Source: Duganella guangzhouensis
Lineage (GTDB): Bacteria > Pseudomonadota > Gammaproteobacteria > Burkholderiales > Burkholderiaceae_D
Length of the DNA: 64,000 nt
Assembly (NCBI RefSeq): GCF_009674535.1
Contig: NZ_WKJK01000003.1
Coordinates: 372,001-436,000, forward strand
Reading direction: 5' to 3'
Positions within the stretch are counted from its first letter, which is position 1, and each line of letters starts with the position of its first letter. Shown one piece after another: positions 25,389-36,383 of the stretch. Position numbers and translations under genes: made by a program. The notes under the pieces are model-generated. The model made no database searches. It had not been told where the DNA came from and worked only from the letters and a program-made list of their open reading frames with translations.

Positions 25389-26675
25389 ATGACCGCCCAC
25401 TACACCCCCGAAGAAAAACGCAAACGCATCTTCGCCATCATCAGCGCCTCGTCCGGCAACCTGGTGGAATGGTTCGACTTTTACGTCTACTCGTTCGCCT
25501 CGATCTACTTCGCCAGCCAGTTTTTCCCGAGTGGCAACGCCACCGCCGAATTCCTCAAATCGGCCGCCGTGTTCGCGGTCGGCTTCCTGATGCGCCCGAT
25601 CGGCGGCTGGCTGTTCGGCCGCATCGCCGACCGCGTCGGCCGCAAGAAATCGATGGTGGTCTCGGTGCTGATGATGTGCGGCGGCTCGCTGGCGATCGCG
25701 GTGCTGCCCACCTACGCCAGCATCGGCGTCGCCGCGCCCCTGCTGCTGCTGGTGATCCGCATGTTCCAGGGCTTGTCGGTGGGTGGCGAATACGGCACCA
25801 CCGCCACCTACATGAGCGAAGTGGCGCTGCGCGGCCAGCGCGGCTTCTTCTCCTCGTTCCAGTACGTCACCCTGATCGGCGGCCAGTTGCTGGCGGTGCT
25901 GACGGTGGTGATCCTGGAACAATTCCTGACCGAGCCCGAGCTCAAAGCCTGGGGCTGGCGGGTGCCATTCGTGGTCGGCGCCATCGCCGCGCTGGTGTCG
26001 CTGCTGCTGCGCCGCACGCTGCACGAAACCAGCAAGGCCGAAGACCTGAACAACAAGGACGCCGGCAGCCTGGCCGGCATCTGGCGCAACCACCGCGCCG
26101 CCTTCCTCACCGTGCTCGGCTACACCGCCGGCGGCTCGCTGATCTTCTACACCTTCACCACCTATATGCAGAAATACCTGGTCAACAGCGCCGGCATGCC
26201 GGCCAAGACCGCCAGCGTGGTGATGACCGGCGCGCTATTCCTGTACATGTGCATGCAGCCGCTGTTCGGCATGCTGGCCGACCGCATCGGCCGCCGCCAC
26301 TCGATGATGCTGTTTGGCGCGCTGGGCGTGCTGGCCACCTACCCCATCCTCGAAATCCTGCGCGGCAACACCAGCACCGTGCTGGCGTTCGCGCTGATCA
26401 CCGTGGCGCTGGCCATCGTCAGCCTGTACACCTCAATCAGCGGCCTGGTCAAAGCGGAAATGTTCCCGCCCGAAGTGCGTGCGCTCGGAGTCGGCCTGTC
26501 GTATGCCATCGCCAACGCCATCTTTGGCGGCAGCGCCGAATTCGTCGGCCTGGCGTTCAAAAACCTCGGCCATGAAGACTGGTTCTTCATCTACGTCACC
26601 GTGATGATGGCGATCGCCTTCCTGGTCAGCCTGCGGCTGCCGAAAACCCCGTCCTACCTGCACACCGATCACTGA
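25389..26675 (+). CDS. MHS-family MFS transporter, 2-oxoglutarate permease-like
   Basis: This 12-helix inner membrane proton symporter has 428 residues. The start region [18 protein letters not shown] and the loop [14 protein letters not shown] place it in the metabolite:H+ symporter family, with closest resemblance to KgtP for 2-oxoglutarate. [21 protein letters not shown] is the family's helix-5 region. AAAGGAG precedes the ATG. It lies 90 bases after the histidine kinase on the same strand and may be under the same control. Its end overlaps the convergent hybrid kinase gene by 7 bases. Other dicarboxylates are possible substrates. Confidence 0.88.
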   Translation: MTAHYTPEEKRKRIFAIISASSGNLVEWFDFYVYSFASIYFASQFFPSGNATAEFLKSAAVFAVGFLMRPIGGWLFGRIADRVGRKKSMVVSVLMMCGGSLAIAVLPTYASIGVAAPLLLLVIRMFQGLSVGGEYGTTATYMSEVALRGQRGFFSSFQYVTLIGGQLLAVLTVVILEQFLTEPELKAWGWRVPFVVGAIAALVSLLLRRTLHETSKAEDLNNKDAGSLAGIWRNHRAAFLTVLGYTAGGSLIFYTFTTYMQKYLVNSAGMPAKTASVVMTGALFLYMCMQPLFGMLADRIGRRHSMMLFGALGVLATYPILEILRGNTSTVLAFALITVALAIVSLYTSISGLVKAEMFPPEVRALGVGLSYAIANAIFGGSAEFVGLAFKNLGHEDWFFIYVTVMMAIAFLVSLRLPKTPSYLHTDH

Positions 26676-28801
26676 GCCGGCGCCACCCGCAACAACTGCC
26701 CGACCCGCAGCGCCAGCGCCTCCGCGCTGTAGGGTTTGGTCAACAACTGCATGCCGGGCGCCAGATTGCCGTGATGTAGCACCGCCTGCTCGGCGAAGCC
26801 GGTGATGAACAGTACCGGCAGCGCCGGCAGGCGAGCCCGCACCGCGTCCGCCAGCTGGCGCCCGTTCATGCCGTGCGGCAGGCCGACATCGGTGATCAGC
26901 AAATCCAGATCGCCATGCGCGGCCGCCAGCGCCAGCCCGGCCGCGCCGTCGGCGGCCTCGATCACGTCGTAACCCAGATCGGTCAACACCTCCAGCGTCA
27001 CCGCCCGCACCAGCGCCTCATCGTCCACCAGCAGGATTTTCTGCCGCCATAACGGCGCTGCCGCCGCCGACGGCGACGGGGACGCGGACGCCAAAGCCGT
27101 CGCAGCCCCCGCGTCCATTCCCGCAGCCGCCAGCGCGCCCGCCGCCATCGGTTGCGCCACGCCCGCATAGCGCGGCAACAGCAGACTGACGCAACTGCCC
27201 TGCCCCGGCGTCGACGCCAGTTGCAGCGCGCCGCCAGACTGGCCGGCAAAACCATACACCATCGACAGCCCCAGCCCAGTCCCCTGGCCGGCCGGCTTGG
27301 TGGTGAAAAACGGCTCGACCGCGCGCGCCAGCACCGCCGCCGTCATGCCAACGCCAGTGTCGACCACCGCCAACTGCACATAATCGCCCGCCGCCACCTC
27401 GCACTGCGCCGCCTGCGCGCCAACCAGCGTGCGGTTGCTGGTGGCAATGGTCAGCCGGCCGCCATCCGGCATCGCGTCGCGCGCGTTCAGGCACAGATTG
27501 AGCAACGCGTTTTCCATCTGGCCGACATCCACCAGCGTATTCCACAAGCCCTCGTCCGCCGCGCTGTCGACCTGAATCGCCGGCCCCACGCTGCCGCCAA
27601 TCAGCGCGCCCATGCTGGCGACAATCTGGTTCAGATTGGCCGGGCGCGGGTCCAGCGTCTGGCGCCGCGAAAACGCCAGCAGACGCTGGGTCAGCGCCGC
27701 CGCGCGCCGCACCGCCGTCTGAGCGCCGTCGACGTGGCGCGCCAATTCCTCAACCCGCCCCTGCGCCAAGCGCAGCTGCATCAGCTCCAGGCTGCCACCG
27801 ATGCCGGCCAGCAGATTATTGAAATCGTGCGCCAGCCCGCCGGTCAACTGCCCCACCGCATCCATCTTCTGGGCGTGGCGCAACGCATCCTCAGCCTTTA
27901 GCAAGGCCGCCGTGCGCTGCTCGACGCGCTGCTCCAGCGTCTCGTTAAGCGCGCGCAGCGCCGCCAGCGCACGGTCGCGTTCCGCCTCCAGCGCGCGCCG
28001 CCCCTCCAGATCGATCAACACCCCGGGAAAGTCGGTGGCGCGCCCCTCCGCGTCCAGCTCAACCCGGCCATTCGCCTCCAGCCAGCGGTACTGGCCATCG
28101 CGGCGCCGGGTACGAAACTGATGCGCATACGCACCGCCGCGTTGCTGCGCCGCCTGCATCGCCCGCACCAGCGCGGCGCGATCATCCGCATGCACGGTCG
28201 CCATCAGTTGCGCCAGACTGAGCCCGCTCAGCGGCGTGCCCTCGGCCAGCCCGAACGCCTGCGCGAAGCCCTCGTCGACGCTGAAACAATCGGCCGGCAC
28301 ATCCCACAACCAGGTGCCGATGATGGCGCCGGCCGCCAGCGCCAGTTGCACCCGCTGCACATTGTCGCGCAGCGCCGCCTCGGTCAGCTTGCGCGCGGTG
28401 ATGTCGCGGAACAGCACCGACACCTGGCCCAAGTCCGGCGTGCCAACCCGCATAGCCGACACCTCGATGTGACGGCCCACCGCGCGGAACTCCTGCTCGA
28501 AGCGCGCTGTCTCGCCGGTGCGCAGCACCCGGCCGTACAAGTCCAGCCAGGTCTGCGCGTTGTCCGGCTCGATCTCGCGCAAGCGCTTGCCGACGATGTT
28601 ACCGATGCCGGTGTGGCGCTGATAGCCCGAATTGGCCTCGACGTGCAGATAATCCGACAGCGGCCCGTCCGGGCCATCGATGAACTGAATGATGCAAAAG
28701 CCATCATCAATCGCCTCGAACAAGGCTTGCCGCTGCAGACTGCTGCGCGCGAGTTGCTGTTCCAGCGCTGAGCGGCTCAGCGATGCCAGGGGATGGTCCA
28801 A
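26669..28801 (-). CDS. cytoplasmic PAS hybrid sensor histidine kinase with receiver domain
   Basis: This soluble sensor kinase of 710 residues has PAS domains at about 20-135 and 145-265 (FRDITARKL closes the first). A coiled coil follows ([20 protein letters not shown]), then the histidine in [19 protein letters not shown] near 320, ATPase boxes ([17 protein letters not shown]) and a C-terminal receiver with LLVDDEALV and [14 protein letters not shown]. No membrane helix is visible. The start codon is TTG at 28801 with AAGG about eight bases upstream; the next in-frame ATG is beyond the first PAS half, so TTG is needed. No partner regulator is adjacent, so output is by phosphorelay to an unlinked protein. 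Confidence 0.9.
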   Translation of the reverse strand: MDHPLASLSRSALEQQLARSSLQRQALFEAIDDGFCIIQFIDGPDGPLSDYLHVEANSGYQRHTGIGNIVGKRLREIEPDNAQTWLDLYGRVLRTGETARFEQEFRAVGRHIEVSAMRVGTPDLGQVSVLFRDITARKLTEAALRDNVQRVQLALAAGAIIGTWLWDVPADCFSVDEGFAQAFGLAEGTPLSGLSLAQLMATVHADDRAALVRAMQAAQQRGGAYAHQFRTRRRDGQYRWLEANGRVELDAEGRATDFPGVLIDLEGRRALEAERDRALAALRALNETLEQRVEQRTAALLKAEDALRHAQKMDAVGQLTGGLAHDFNNLLAGIGGSLELMQLRLAQGRVEELARHVDGAQTAVRRAAALTQRLLAFSRRQTLDPRPANLNQIVASMGALIGGSVGPAIQVDSAADEGLWNTLVDVGQMENALLNLCLNARDAMPDGGRLTIATSNRTLVGAQAAQCEVAAGDYVQLAVVDTGVGMTAAVLARAVEPFFTTKPAGQGTGLGLSMVYGFAGQSGGALQLASTPGQGSCVSLLLPRYAGVAQPMAAGALAAAGMDAGAATALASASPSPSAAAAPLWRQKILLVDDEALVRAVTLEVLTDLGYDVIEAADGAAGLALAAAHGDLDLLITDVGLPHGMNGRQLADAVRARLPALPVLFITGFAEQAVLHHGNLAPGMQLLTKPYSAEALALRVGQLLRVAPAQ

Positions 28802-28906
28802 AATGACGCCTTCGGGTGGATGCGGGAAGCTGGAGTATAAAACATGGCGCGGTCGCGCGCCGGCATCCCAAATCGCAACAGTTTATGAGCGACGACAACG
28901 TTGCAG

Positions 28907-28945
28907 GCTGGCGTGCGCCAGCGAGTTCAGTCATGATGGCATCAT
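28907..28945. repeat. two short palindromes upstream of the 28979 gene
   Basis: GCTGGCGTGCGCCAGC at 28907-28922 has 7-base arms around two bases. ATGATGGCATCAT at 28933-28945 is a perfect palindrome around one base. Both lie in the divergent gap between the hybrid kinase and the small membrane protein gene. They are candidates for protein binding only; chance is possible for either alone. Confidence 0.3.
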
Positions 28946-28978
28946 CGGCATAGCGGTTCACGCCCCGCGGGAGCGATC

Positions 28979-29350
28979 ATGACACAGCACACCCAGCAGC
29001 CAGATCCACCACCATCCTCGCCGGCGCGGCCGGAGATGCCGTTCCGCACCCTGTTGTACCGCTTCATCTTCTTCGACTGGCTGTTCCGCGACGTCAGCGC
29101 CGCGCGCAACCTGTTCGAGCGCCACGCCGCGCTGCAGCACAACAAATACATGAGCCGCTACCTGCCGGTCTACCTGCGGCGCTGGAGCATCATGGCCACC
29201 TTCGACTTCGGACTCGGCTTCCTGTTCGAGCGCGGCCTGCAAGCGACCGTGCTGTCGGCCTGCTTCTTCACCTGGTGGTGCATGACGCTGGTCGGCATGG
29301 TGGTGATCTTCGTGTGCTGGGTGTTCCTGACCTTTGGCCGGCTATCCTGA
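28979..29350 (+). CDS. small membrane protein, unknown function
   Basis: A 123-residue protein with a Pro-rich N-terminus, a central amphipathic region (LYRFIFFDWLFRDVSAARNLFERHAAL cut by charged residues) and one strong C-terminal hydrophobic segment (ATVLSACFFTWWCMTLVGMV and beyond) that may form two helices. GGGAG stands six bases before the ATG. I do not recognise a family. It is divergent from the hybrid kinase and 92 bases before the DUF2459 lipoprotein gene. Confidence 0.7.
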   Translation: MTQHTQQPDPPPSSPARPEMPFRTLLYRFIFFDWLFRDVSAARNLFERHAALQHNKYMSRYLPVYLRRWSIMATFDFGLGFLFERGLQATVLSACFFTWWCMTLVGMVVIFVCWVFLTFGRLS

Positions 29351-29442
29351 GCCGCGCCATGCCGGCCGGCCATGGCGGGCCCGTCATGGCCGCCGCAGCC
29401 GCTGTTGTAAAATGACAGCGTTCCAGTCCCGCCCACCACCGC

Positions 29443-30102
29443 ATGAAACTGACCGTCTCACCGTACCGCCTCATCCTGGTTGCCCTACTACTCGTTCTCA
29501 CCGGCTGCGCCGGCACGCCGCGCCGCGCCGACCTGCCGGCCGCCCCCACGCCCTACACCATCCACGTGGTGCAATACGGCTGGCACACCGCGCTGATGTT
29601 CGACGGCCCGGCGCTGCTGGCCCGCAGCACCAAACTGGGGCACGACTTCCACGGCCCGACCTATGTGCTGGTCGGCTGGGGCGACGGCGAATATTTTGTG
29701 CAGGAACATCCGCCCTGGTCCAAGGCGGTCAAGGCGCTGGTGGCGTCCGACTATCCGGCCTTGCAGGTCGGCGGCCGCGAAACCAATCCGCCACTGGGCG
29801 TGACGGCGCGCGACAGCGTGCCGCTGGCGATCAGCGAGCAAGGCTACGCGACATTGGTGAAGTACATCGATGGCAGCATCGCCGCCGGACCGGACGGCAA
29901 ACCGGTCTACCTGGGCAATCAGCCATCCAATCCGGACCGCTTCTACCAGGCGACAGGCAGTTACAGCATGTTCAACAACTGCAACTCATGGGTGGTGGGT
30001 GCGCTGCGCGCCGCCGGCATGCCGATTTCCGGCATTAACCTGACCGCGCGCAGCGTGTTTGAACAGGCCGAGCAGATCTCGGCCCTGCAGCACGCGCATT
30101 AA
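29443..30102 (+). CDS. DUF2459-family lipoprotein (TIGR02117 type)
   Basis: This 219-residue predicted lipoprotein has the lipobox LVLTGCAG with Cys22 as the lipidated residue. The mature part shows the family features VQYGWHTALMF, YVLVGWGDGEYF and SMFNNCNSWVVGALRAAG, where a His/Cys arrangement like that of NlpC-type papain-fold enzymes can be imagined. The family is uncharacterised; it was first noted near urease genes. Its end overlaps the convergent gene by 4 bases. Confidence 0.85.
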   Translation: MKLTVSPYRLILVALLLVLTGCAGTPRRADLPAAPTPYTIHVVQYGWHTALMFDGPALLARSTKLGHDFHGPTYVLVGWGDGEYFVQEHPPWSKAVKALVASDYPALQVGGRETNPPLGVTARDSVPLAISEQGYATLVKYIDGSIAAGPDGKPVYLGNQPSNPDRFYQATGSYSMFNNCNSWVVGALRAAGMPISGINLTARSVFEQAEQISALQHAH

Positions 30103-30395
30103 GCGGCGGCCGCTTCCTTCTTGACGGCCGGCTTCTTGACGGCAGCAGGCTTCTTGGCCGCGGCTTTTTTGGCCGCTGGCTTGGCCGGCGCATCCACACC
30201 CTTGCCCTTGACCGACTCGATCAGCGCCGCCACATAGGCGTTGCGCGCGGTCTGGGCGATCGCCACCTGCTGCTGCAGGCGCGCCAGCTCGGCGTCCACC
30301 ACCTGAATATTGGCCGCCTGCAGCTTGGCGGCGTCGTTCAGGTTCTCGGACGCATACGAGGTTCCATTGATCGTGATGTATTGCGGCAGACTCAT
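30099..30395 (-). CDS. small DUF6447-like protein with Lys/Ala-rich tail
   Basis: A 98-residue protein begins MSLPQYITINGTSYASENLND, then has a coiled-coil helix (AQLARLQQQVA-like region, VVDAELARLQQQVAIAQTAR) and a histone-H1-like end of Ala, Lys and Pro (PAAKKAAAKKPAAVKK). AAGGAAAAGA lies before the ATG. The first part matches a small family of unknown function that I recall as DUF6447. The basic tail suggests nucleic acid or polyphosphate contact, which is inference. Confidence 0.7.
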   Translation of the reverse strand: MSLPQYITINGTSYASENLNDAAKLQAANIQVVDAELARLQQQVAIAQTARNAYVAALIESVKGKGVDAPAKPAAKKAAAKKPAAVKKPAVKKEAAAA

Positions 30396-30470
30396 TCTTT
30401 TCCTTGTTCGAATACGGGCGGAAACGCCCAACGGCCACAATTGTATGTGCTGGCCGGGCGGCTTTGCAAT

Positions 30471-30506
30471 AAAAAACCCCGGTCAGCCGTTGCCAGCTGA
30501 CCGGGG
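30471..30506 (-). terminator. intrinsic terminator of acnB
   Basis: CCCCGGTCAGC at 30477-30487 pairs perfectly with GCTGACCGGGG at 30496-30506 around eight bases. AAAAAA at 30471-30476 becomes a U-run directly after the stem on the minus strand. It begins 24 bases after the acnB stop, an ideal intrinsic terminator. Confidence 0.92.
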
Positions 30507-30530
30507 TGATGAGCGACGCTCAGTCAGTAA

Positions 30531-33116
30531 TTAGACTTGCACCGAATCCGCCACCGTGCGGAACTCTTCGATCTGGTCGAAGTTCATGTAGCGATAGATA
30601 TCGGCCGCGTTCTTGTCGATCACGCCGATGTGCGACATGTACTCTTCCTTGGTCGGAATGCGGCCCAGCGCCGAGCACACCGCCGCCAGTTCGGCCGAGC
30701 CCAGGTACACATTGGTCTCGATGCCCAGACGGTTAGGGAAGTTACGGGTCGACGTCGACATCACGGTCGCGCCCTTGCGGATCTGCGCCTGGTTACCCAT
30801 GCACAGCGAGCAGCCCGGCATTTCCATGCGGGCGCCGGTGCGGCCCAGCGTGCCGTAGTGACCTTCGGCGGTCAGCTGCTGCGCATCCATCTTGGTCGGC
30901 GGCGCGATCCACAGACGGACCGGAATATCCGACTTGCCTTCCAGGACTTTCGACGCGGCGCGGAAGTGACCGATATTGGTCATGCACGAACCCACGAACA
31001 CGTCGTCGATCTTGGCGCCGGCCACGTCGGCCAGGGTTTTGACATCGTCCGGATCGTTCGGGCAAGCCACGATCGGCTCGTGAATGTCGGCCAGATCGAT
31101 CTCGATCACGGCGGCGTATTCGGCGTCCGCGTCCGGCGCCAGCAGCTCCGGATTGGCCAGCCACGCTTCCATCGACTTGATGCGGCGCTCCAGCGTGCGC
31201 TTGTCCAGGTAGCCGTTGGCGATCATCCACTTCATCAGCGTGATGTTCGAGGTCATGTACTCGATGATCGGCGCTTTATCCAGATGCACGGTGCAACCGG
31301 CGGCCGAACGCTCAGCCGAGGCGTCCGACAGCTCGAATGCTTGCTCCACTTTCAGGTTAGGCAGGCCTTCGATTTCCAGGATGCGGCCGGAGAAGATGTT
31401 CTTCTTGCCTTTCTTGTCGACGGTCAGCATGCCGGCACGGATCGCGTACAGCGGAATCGCGTTGACCAGATCGCGCAGGGTCACGCCCGGCTGCATCTCG
31501 CCCTTGAAGCGCACCAGCACCGATTCCGGCATGTCCAGCGGCATCACGCCGGTGGCGGCGGCAAACGCCACCAGGCCGGAACCGGCCGGGAACGAAATAC
31601 CGATCGGGAAACGGGTGTGCGAGTCGCCGCCGGTGCCGACCGTGTCCGGCATCAGCAGACGGTTCAGCCACGAGTGGATCACGCCGTCGCCCGGACGCAG
31701 CGCCACGCCGCCACGGTTTTCGATGAAGGTAGGCAGTTCGCGGTGCATCTTCACGTCCACCACTTTCGGATAGGCGGCGGTGTGGCAGAACGATTGCATC
31801 ACCAGGTCAGCCGAGAAGCCCAGGCAAGCGAGATCTTTCAGCTCGTCGCGGGTCATCGGGCCGGTGGTGTCTTGCGAGCCGACGGTGGTCATCTTGGGTT
31901 CGCAGTAGGTGCCCGGACGGATGCCGGTGCCTTCCGGCAGACCGCATGCGCGGCCCACCATTTTCTGCGCCAGCGAATAGCCCTTGCCGGTATCGGCCGG
32001 GTTTTGCGGCAGGCGGAACAGCGTCGACGCTGGCAGGCCCAGCGACTCACGCGCCTTGGCGGTCAGGCCACGGCCGATGATCAGCGGAATCCGGCCACCG
32101 GCGCGCACTTCGTCGAACAGCACTTCCGACTTGACTTTGAATTCAGCGATGACGGCGCCGTTTTTCAGCGCTTTGCCTTCGTATGGACGCAGTTCGATGA
32201 CGTCGCCCATTTCCATCTGGGTCACGTCCAGCTCGATCGGCAGCGCGCCCGCGTCTTCCATGGTGTTGTAGAAGATCGGCGCGATCTTGGTGCCCAGGCA
32301 GACACCGCCGAAACGCTTGTTCGGGATGAATGGAATGTCTTCGCCGGTGAACCACAGCACCGAGTTGGTCGCCGATTTACGCGACGAACCGGTACCGACC
32401 ACGTCACCCACGTAGGCCACCAGGTTGCCCTTGGCTTTCAGCGCTTCCAGCTGTTTCAGCGGCCCGATCTTGCCCGGCTCTTCAGGATTGATGCCTGGGC
32501 GCGGGTTTTTCAGCATCGCCAGCGCGTGCATCGGGATATCGGGACGGGTGGTCGCGTCTGGTGCTGGCGACAGATCGTCGGTATTGGTTTCGCCGGAGAC
32601 CTTGAACACGGTCAGGGTCAGGCTTTGCGGCACTTCAGGACGCGAGGTGAACCACTCGGCGTCGGCCCACGATTGCAGCACGCCCTTGGCGCGGGCATTG
32701 CCCTGGTCAGCCAGTTCCTTAACGTCGTGGAAGTAATCAAACATCAGCAGGGTCTTTTTCAGACCTGCGGCGGCCACGTCGCCCACCACGTCGTCCGCCA
32801 GCAGATCGATCATCGGCTTGATGTTGAAACCGCCCAGCATGGTGCCCAGCAGTTGGGTCGCCAGTTCGCGCGACACCAGCGGCGAGGACTCGCTGCCCTT
32901 GGCCACGGCGGTCAGGAAAGCGGCCTTGACCTTGGCGGCGTCATCCACACCCGCCGGCACGCGGTTGGTGATCAGGTCGACCAGGAAGGCTTCTTCGCCG
33001 GCCGGCGGGGTCTTCAGCAGTTCCACCAGGTCGGCGGTCTGGGCTGCGGACAGCGGCAGCGGAGGGATACCAAGGGATGCACGTTCGGCAACGTGGGCAC
33101 GATAAGCAGCTAGCAT
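30531..33116 (-). CDS. acnB: bifunctional aconitate hydratase 2 / 2-methylisocitrate dehydratase (aconitase B)
   Basis: This TCA-cycle aconitase, [4Fe-4S] dependent, interconverts citrate and isocitrate. The protein has 861 residues, the length of AcnB. It begins with the AcnB-specific HEAT-like domain ([23 protein letters not shown]) followed by the swivel domain and catalytic domains. Cluster ligands are in GSCMTNIGH and [11 protein letters not shown], and the substrate region [13 protein letters not shown] is intact. The ATG at 33116 is used because it gives the conserved N-terminus. The 184 bases before it, shared with the divergent TonB-type receptor, are AT-rich and include TATAAT at 33210-33215. 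A strong terminator follows. Confidence 0.97.
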   Translation of the reverse strand: MLAAYRAHVAERASLGIPPLPLSAAQTADLVELLKTPPAGEEAFLVDLITNRVPAGVDDAAKVKAAFLTAVAKGSESSPLVSRELATQLLGTMLGGFNIKPMIDLLADDVVGDVAAAGLKKTLLMFDYFHDVKELADQGNARAKGVLQSWADAEWFTSRPEVPQSLTLTVFKVSGETNTDDLSPAPDATTRPDIPMHALAMLKNPRPGINPEEPGKIGPLKQLEALKAKGNLVAYVGDVVGTGSSRKSATNSVLWFTGEDIPFIPNKRFGGVCLGTKIAPIFYNTMEDAGALPIELDVTQMEMGDVIELRPYEGKALKNGAVIAEFKVKSEVLFDEVRAGGRIPLIIGRGLTAKARESLGLPASTLFRLPQNPADTGKGYSLAQKMVGRACGLPEGTGIRPGTYCEPKMTTVGSQDTTGPMTRDELKDLACLGFSADLVMQSFCHTAAYPKVVDVKMHRELPTFIENRGGVALRPGDGVIHSWLNRLLMPDTVGTGGDSHTRFPIGISFPAGSGLVAFAAATGVMPLDMPESVLVRFKGEMQPGVTLRDLVNAIPLYAIRAGMLTVDKKGKKNIFSGRILEIEGLPNLKVEQAFELSDASAERSAAGCTVHLDKAPIIEYMTSNITLMKWMIANGYLDKRTLERRIKSMEAWLANPELLAPDADAEYAAVIEIDLADIHEPIVACPNDPDDVKTLADVAGAKIDDVFVGSCMTNIGHFRAASKVLEGKSDIPVRLWIAPPTKMDAQQLTAEGHYGTLGRTGARMEMPGCSLCMGNQAQIRKGATVMSTSTRNFPNRLGIETNVYLGSAELAAVCSALGRIPTKEEYMSHIGVIDKNAADIYRYMNFDQIEEFRTVADSVQV

Positions 33117-33300
33117 GATAGTTCTCGTCAGGGTTGATTGCAGGGCAGGCAGCTCGGTCCACCACCTGTACTCGGTGCTATTGTACCTCAACAACTCTTA
33201 TATAAGACATATAATAGGAGACGACACGTAGGTTTTTTACACATTTGCGCGGTGCGTGCCACCTCTTGCACTATTATGGTGTTCATTGCACAATGTTTGG

Positions 33301-35292
33301 ATGCGCCCAACGACCCGCCCCCGCCCCGCCCTCGCATCGGCTTTGACGCTGGCTTTGACCAGCGCATTGGCCATGGCGGCGCCGGCCGTGGCGACCGACG
33401 TTGGGCAGCAATCGTATGCCCCCGACTACTTCAATCAGTTTCAGGCGACTTCTGCACTGGACATGGTAACCCGGTTGCCGGGCTTTGTGTTCGATGGCGG
33501 CAACGCCTCGCGCGGAGTGTCGGGAAATGTCCTCATTAATGGCAAGCGCCCGGCCGCCAAATCCGAATCGCTGGGCGACGTGCTGGGCCGCATCCCGCTG
33601 GCGGCGGTCGAACGCATCGAGCTGGTCACCAACGGCGCCGGTGGTATCGACATGCAAGGCTACCCGACTGTCGCCAATCTGCTACTAAAACAGATGGACC
33701 TGGTCTCGGCCAGCGCCAGCGCCGCCAGCTACCTGCTGCCGGATGGCAGCCTGCAACCCGCGCTGGAAGGCACCTACAACCTGAAACGCGGCGACCGCAG
33801 CATCAACCTGGCGCTGGGCTGGACCCGCGCGCCGGACATGGCGCAGGGCCAAGGCACCCGCACCACCGTGTACGCCGGCGCCACGCCCAGCGCGGCGGTA
33901 CGCATCAACGGCGCCGGCCTGGCCGACAACAAAGTCGTCAAGCTAAACTACGGCCAGGACCTGGCGGACGGCCAGCTGACCATCAACGGCGCGCTGACGC
34001 CGTGGACTTACCAATCGCAAGCCAGCTACGACGCCGCCGCCCACACCGTCAACAGCAACGACAACGCTGGCCGCACCCGCGAACAAGGCGTGGCCTACAG
34101 CCGCGACCTGGCGCCCGGCGCCAGCCTGGACCTGAAAGCGCTGTACCGCACGGCCGAAGTCAACGCCGATGCCGCCTCGGCCACCGCCGGCGTTACGTCG
34201 TATTCTTACACCAATACCGCCGCCAGCGAGAAAGTCGTGGCCGGCCAGCTCAGTTGGCAAGCGCTGCCCGGCGTCACCATGCGCGGCGGGCTGGAACACG
34301 TGGTCAACAACAACGACGCCAGCGCCAGCTACCAGGCCGACGCCCAGGTCCACGAATCGCGGCTGGAAGGCCAGCTGTCGTCGGCCTGGCAAGTCGACAG
34401 CGGTTTGAGCGCCGAGGCCGGGCTGAAACTCGAATATTCCAGCCTCAGCGTCGGCACCGAGCAGCCGGACGCGCCGGCCCATGTCTATCCCAAGCCGCGC
34501 CTGCGGCTGGCCTTATCACCCTCGCCCGCGCTGCAACTGCGGCTGCGCATGGAGCGCGAAATCAGCCAGCTGAACTTTGGCGACGCCGCCGCGTATTTCG
34601 ACAATCCCAACAAAGCCATTCGTGGCGACTATCCGGAACTGCTGCCGGCCAAGACCTGGCTATGCGAAGGCGCGCTCGAATACCACTTCTGGGAGCGCGG
34701 CACCGCCGTGCTGACCTACACCCAGTCGCACATCAGCGACGTCATCGACCGCGTGCCGGTGCGCAGCGGCGGCGCCACCTACGACGTCGCCGGCAACATC
34801 GGCGACGCCAGCACCGACGCCGTCACCGGCCTGCTCAATCTGCCGACCGACAGCTGGTCACTGCCGCAAGGCCAGTTGAAACTATCGACCACCTGGCGCT
34901 CATCGTCGGTGACCGATCCGACCACGCTAACCGCGCGCCGGCTGTCGGGCGAAAATCCGCTGGCGTGGCGCATCGAATTCACGCAAGATCTGCCACAACA
35001 GCGCACCGCCTGGGGCGTCTCGGTCGACAACGGCTGGAGCAACGACAGCTGGCAAGTGGCCGAGCGCGACAGCAGCAGCGGCAGCGGCTGGGCGCGCGCC
35101 TACGTCAACTACCGGCCCGAGCCCAAACTGACCGTCACGCTGGAACTGAACAACCTGGCCGGCCGCACCATCAGCTACGACCGCAGCCACTACAGCAACA
35201 ACGACCGCCTGGCCAGCGCGGTCGACTTCACCGAGCACAACATCACCCGCACCCAACCCTACGCCATGCTGCGCGTGCGGCGGGATTGGTAA
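33301..35292 (+). CDS. TonB-dependent receptor-like outer membrane protein
   Basis: This outer membrane protein has 663 residues. A signal peptide (LASALTLALTSALAMAAPAVA) is followed by a plug-like domain: ALDMVTRLPGFVFDGGNASRG, VLINGKRPAAKSESLGDVL and AAVERIELVTNGAGGIDMQG, the normal order of plug motifs. The rest is beta-strand rich and ends in MLRVRRDW with the terminal aromatic. No TonB box could be fixed by eye. The ATG at 33301 opens the signal; an in-frame ATG at 33256 would add 15 residues. It is divergent from acnB and convergent with a GH43 gene, so a carbohydrate ligand is conceivable. Confidence 0.85.
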   Translation: MRPTTRPRPALASALTLALTSALAMAAPAVATDVGQQSYAPDYFNQFQATSALDMVTRLPGFVFDGGNASRGVSGNVLINGKRPAAKSESLGDVLGRIPLAAVERIELVTNGAGGIDMQGYPTVANLLLKQMDLVSASASAASYLLPDGSLQPALEGTYNLKRGDRSINLALGWTRAPDMAQGQGTRTTVYAGATPSAAVRINGAGLADNKVVKLNYGQDLADGQLTINGALTPWTYQSQASYDAAAHTVNSNDNAGRTREQGVAYSRDLAPGASLDLKALYRTAEVNADAASATAGVTSYSYTNTAASEKVVAGQLSWQALPGVTMRGGLEHVVNNNDASASYQADAQVHESRLEGQLSSAWQVDSGLSAEAGLKLEYSSLSVGTEQPDAPAHVYPKPRLRLALSPSPALQLRLRMEREISQLNFGDAAAYFDNPNKAIRGDYPELLPAKTWLCEGALEYHFWERGTAVLTYTQSHISDVIDRVPVRSGGATYDVAGNIGDASTDAVTGLLNLPTDSWSLPQGQLKLSTTWRSSSVTDPTTLTARRLSGENPLAWRIEFTQDLPQQRTAWGVSVDNGWSNDSWQVAERDSSSGSGWARAYVNYRPEPKLTVTLELNNLAGRTISYDRSHYSNNDRLASAVDFTEHNITRTQPYAMLRVRRDW

Positions 35293-35305
35293 ACGCGAAT
35301 ACGTA

Positions 35306-36244
35306 CTAATTCGACGACAGCACCACTTGGCGGATGGCGCCATCCGCGTCATATTCCAACGGCGCGATGGCGATGGCGCGGCGGTAGTCGCCGCCGCCGG
35401 GCAGCAGATTGTTGTGGTAGAACAGCCAGCTGCGCCCTTCGTGTTCGATGATGGCCTGGTGGTTGGTGGAAATCGGCAGATAGTCCAGCACCACACCACG
35501 GTAGCTGAATGGCCCCAGTGGCGAGGCGGCGGTGGCGTAGACGATCTGCCCCGGCCAGCCGGTGGAAAAACTGAAGTAATAGCGCCCTCCGTGCTCGTGC
35601 AGGAACGGTGCCTCGCCGTATTTCTTCTTCGGATCGCTGGCCGGCCAACCTTGAATCGTCACGTCCAGGATCGGACCATCCAACGTCACCATGTCCGGTT
35701 TCAATCGCACCACCTTGGGCACGCGCGTGCCGAAGTACAGATACGCCTGGCCATCGCGGTCGACGAACACCGCCGGATCGATTGGCTCCGCACCGGCGTT
35801 GGCATCGCGCGCTTTGTCCACCAGCGCATCGCTGCGGGCATCGACGAACGGGCCGGCCGGATTGTCCGCCACCGCCACGCCGATCTTGTCGCCGCCGATC
35901 GGCGCATAGAAATAGTATTTGCCGTTGCGGTAGGCCGCCTCCGGAGCCCACGCCTTGGCGTCCGGCCGCGCCCATTTGAATACCGTCACGTCCAGCGGCA
36001 CGCCGGCGTCGCGCCAATGCCGCATGTCGGACGAGGTGTACAAACGCCACGCCACCGAATCCCAGTACTTGCCGGAATTCGAGGCATCGTCGGTCGCGTA
36101 CAGATAGAACTGTCCGCCCTTGGCGGTCTGAAAGTAATGCGGCGACGGATCTGCACTAAAGCGCTCAGTGATCGATTGCGACCACGCCGGTACGAAGTAC
36201 AGATAGCAGCACAACGACACGGTCTGAATAAGGCGTTTCAACAT
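35306..36244 (-). CDS. glycoside hydrolase family 43 enzyme, secreted
   Basis: This 312-residue exported enzyme of the five-bladed beta-propeller GH43 class (arabinofuranosidases and xylosidases) has a signal sequence MLKRLIQTVSLCCYLYFVPAWS. The three acidic residues of the family are seen in FSADPSPHYF (base), IDPAVFVDRDGQAYLYFG (pKa modulator) and KYGEAPFLHEHGG (acid). WAPEAAYRNGKYYFY is the family's second-blade signature. It has no carbohydrate-binding module. It likely releases pentoses from plant polymers in the periplasm or outside. Confidence 0.9.
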   Translation of the reverse strand: MLKRLIQTVSLCCYLYFVPAWSQSITERFSADPSPHYFQTAKGGQFYLYATDDASNSGKYWDSVAWRLYTSSDMRHWRDAGVPLDVTVFKWARPDAKAWAPEAAYRNGKYYFYAPIGGDKIGVAVADNPAGPFVDARSDALVDKARDANAGAEPIDPAVFVDRDGQAYLYFGTRVPKVVRLKPDMVTLDGPILDVTIQGWPASDPKKKYGEAPFLHEHGGRYYFSFSTGWPGQIVYATAASPLGPFSYRGVVLDYLPISTNHQAIIEHEGRSWLFYHNNLLPGGGDYRRAIAIAPLEYDADGAIRQVVLSSN

Positions 36245-36383
36245 GCCCTATTGTATGCCGAACGAGCGCCACAGCAGCCACTCAACGCGCTGATTATTTC
36301 GGCCAGCTTGATGGTCACTGTATTCCCGGCACGCTTGCGTTAGTTCAAAGCCCCCGCACCGAACCTGACCTTAGACTGGGCGG

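Noticed and set aside
30537-33113. 858-codon plus-strand frame opposite acnB
   Set aside because: Antisense to a full-length aconitase B with intact cluster ligands; no independent evidence.
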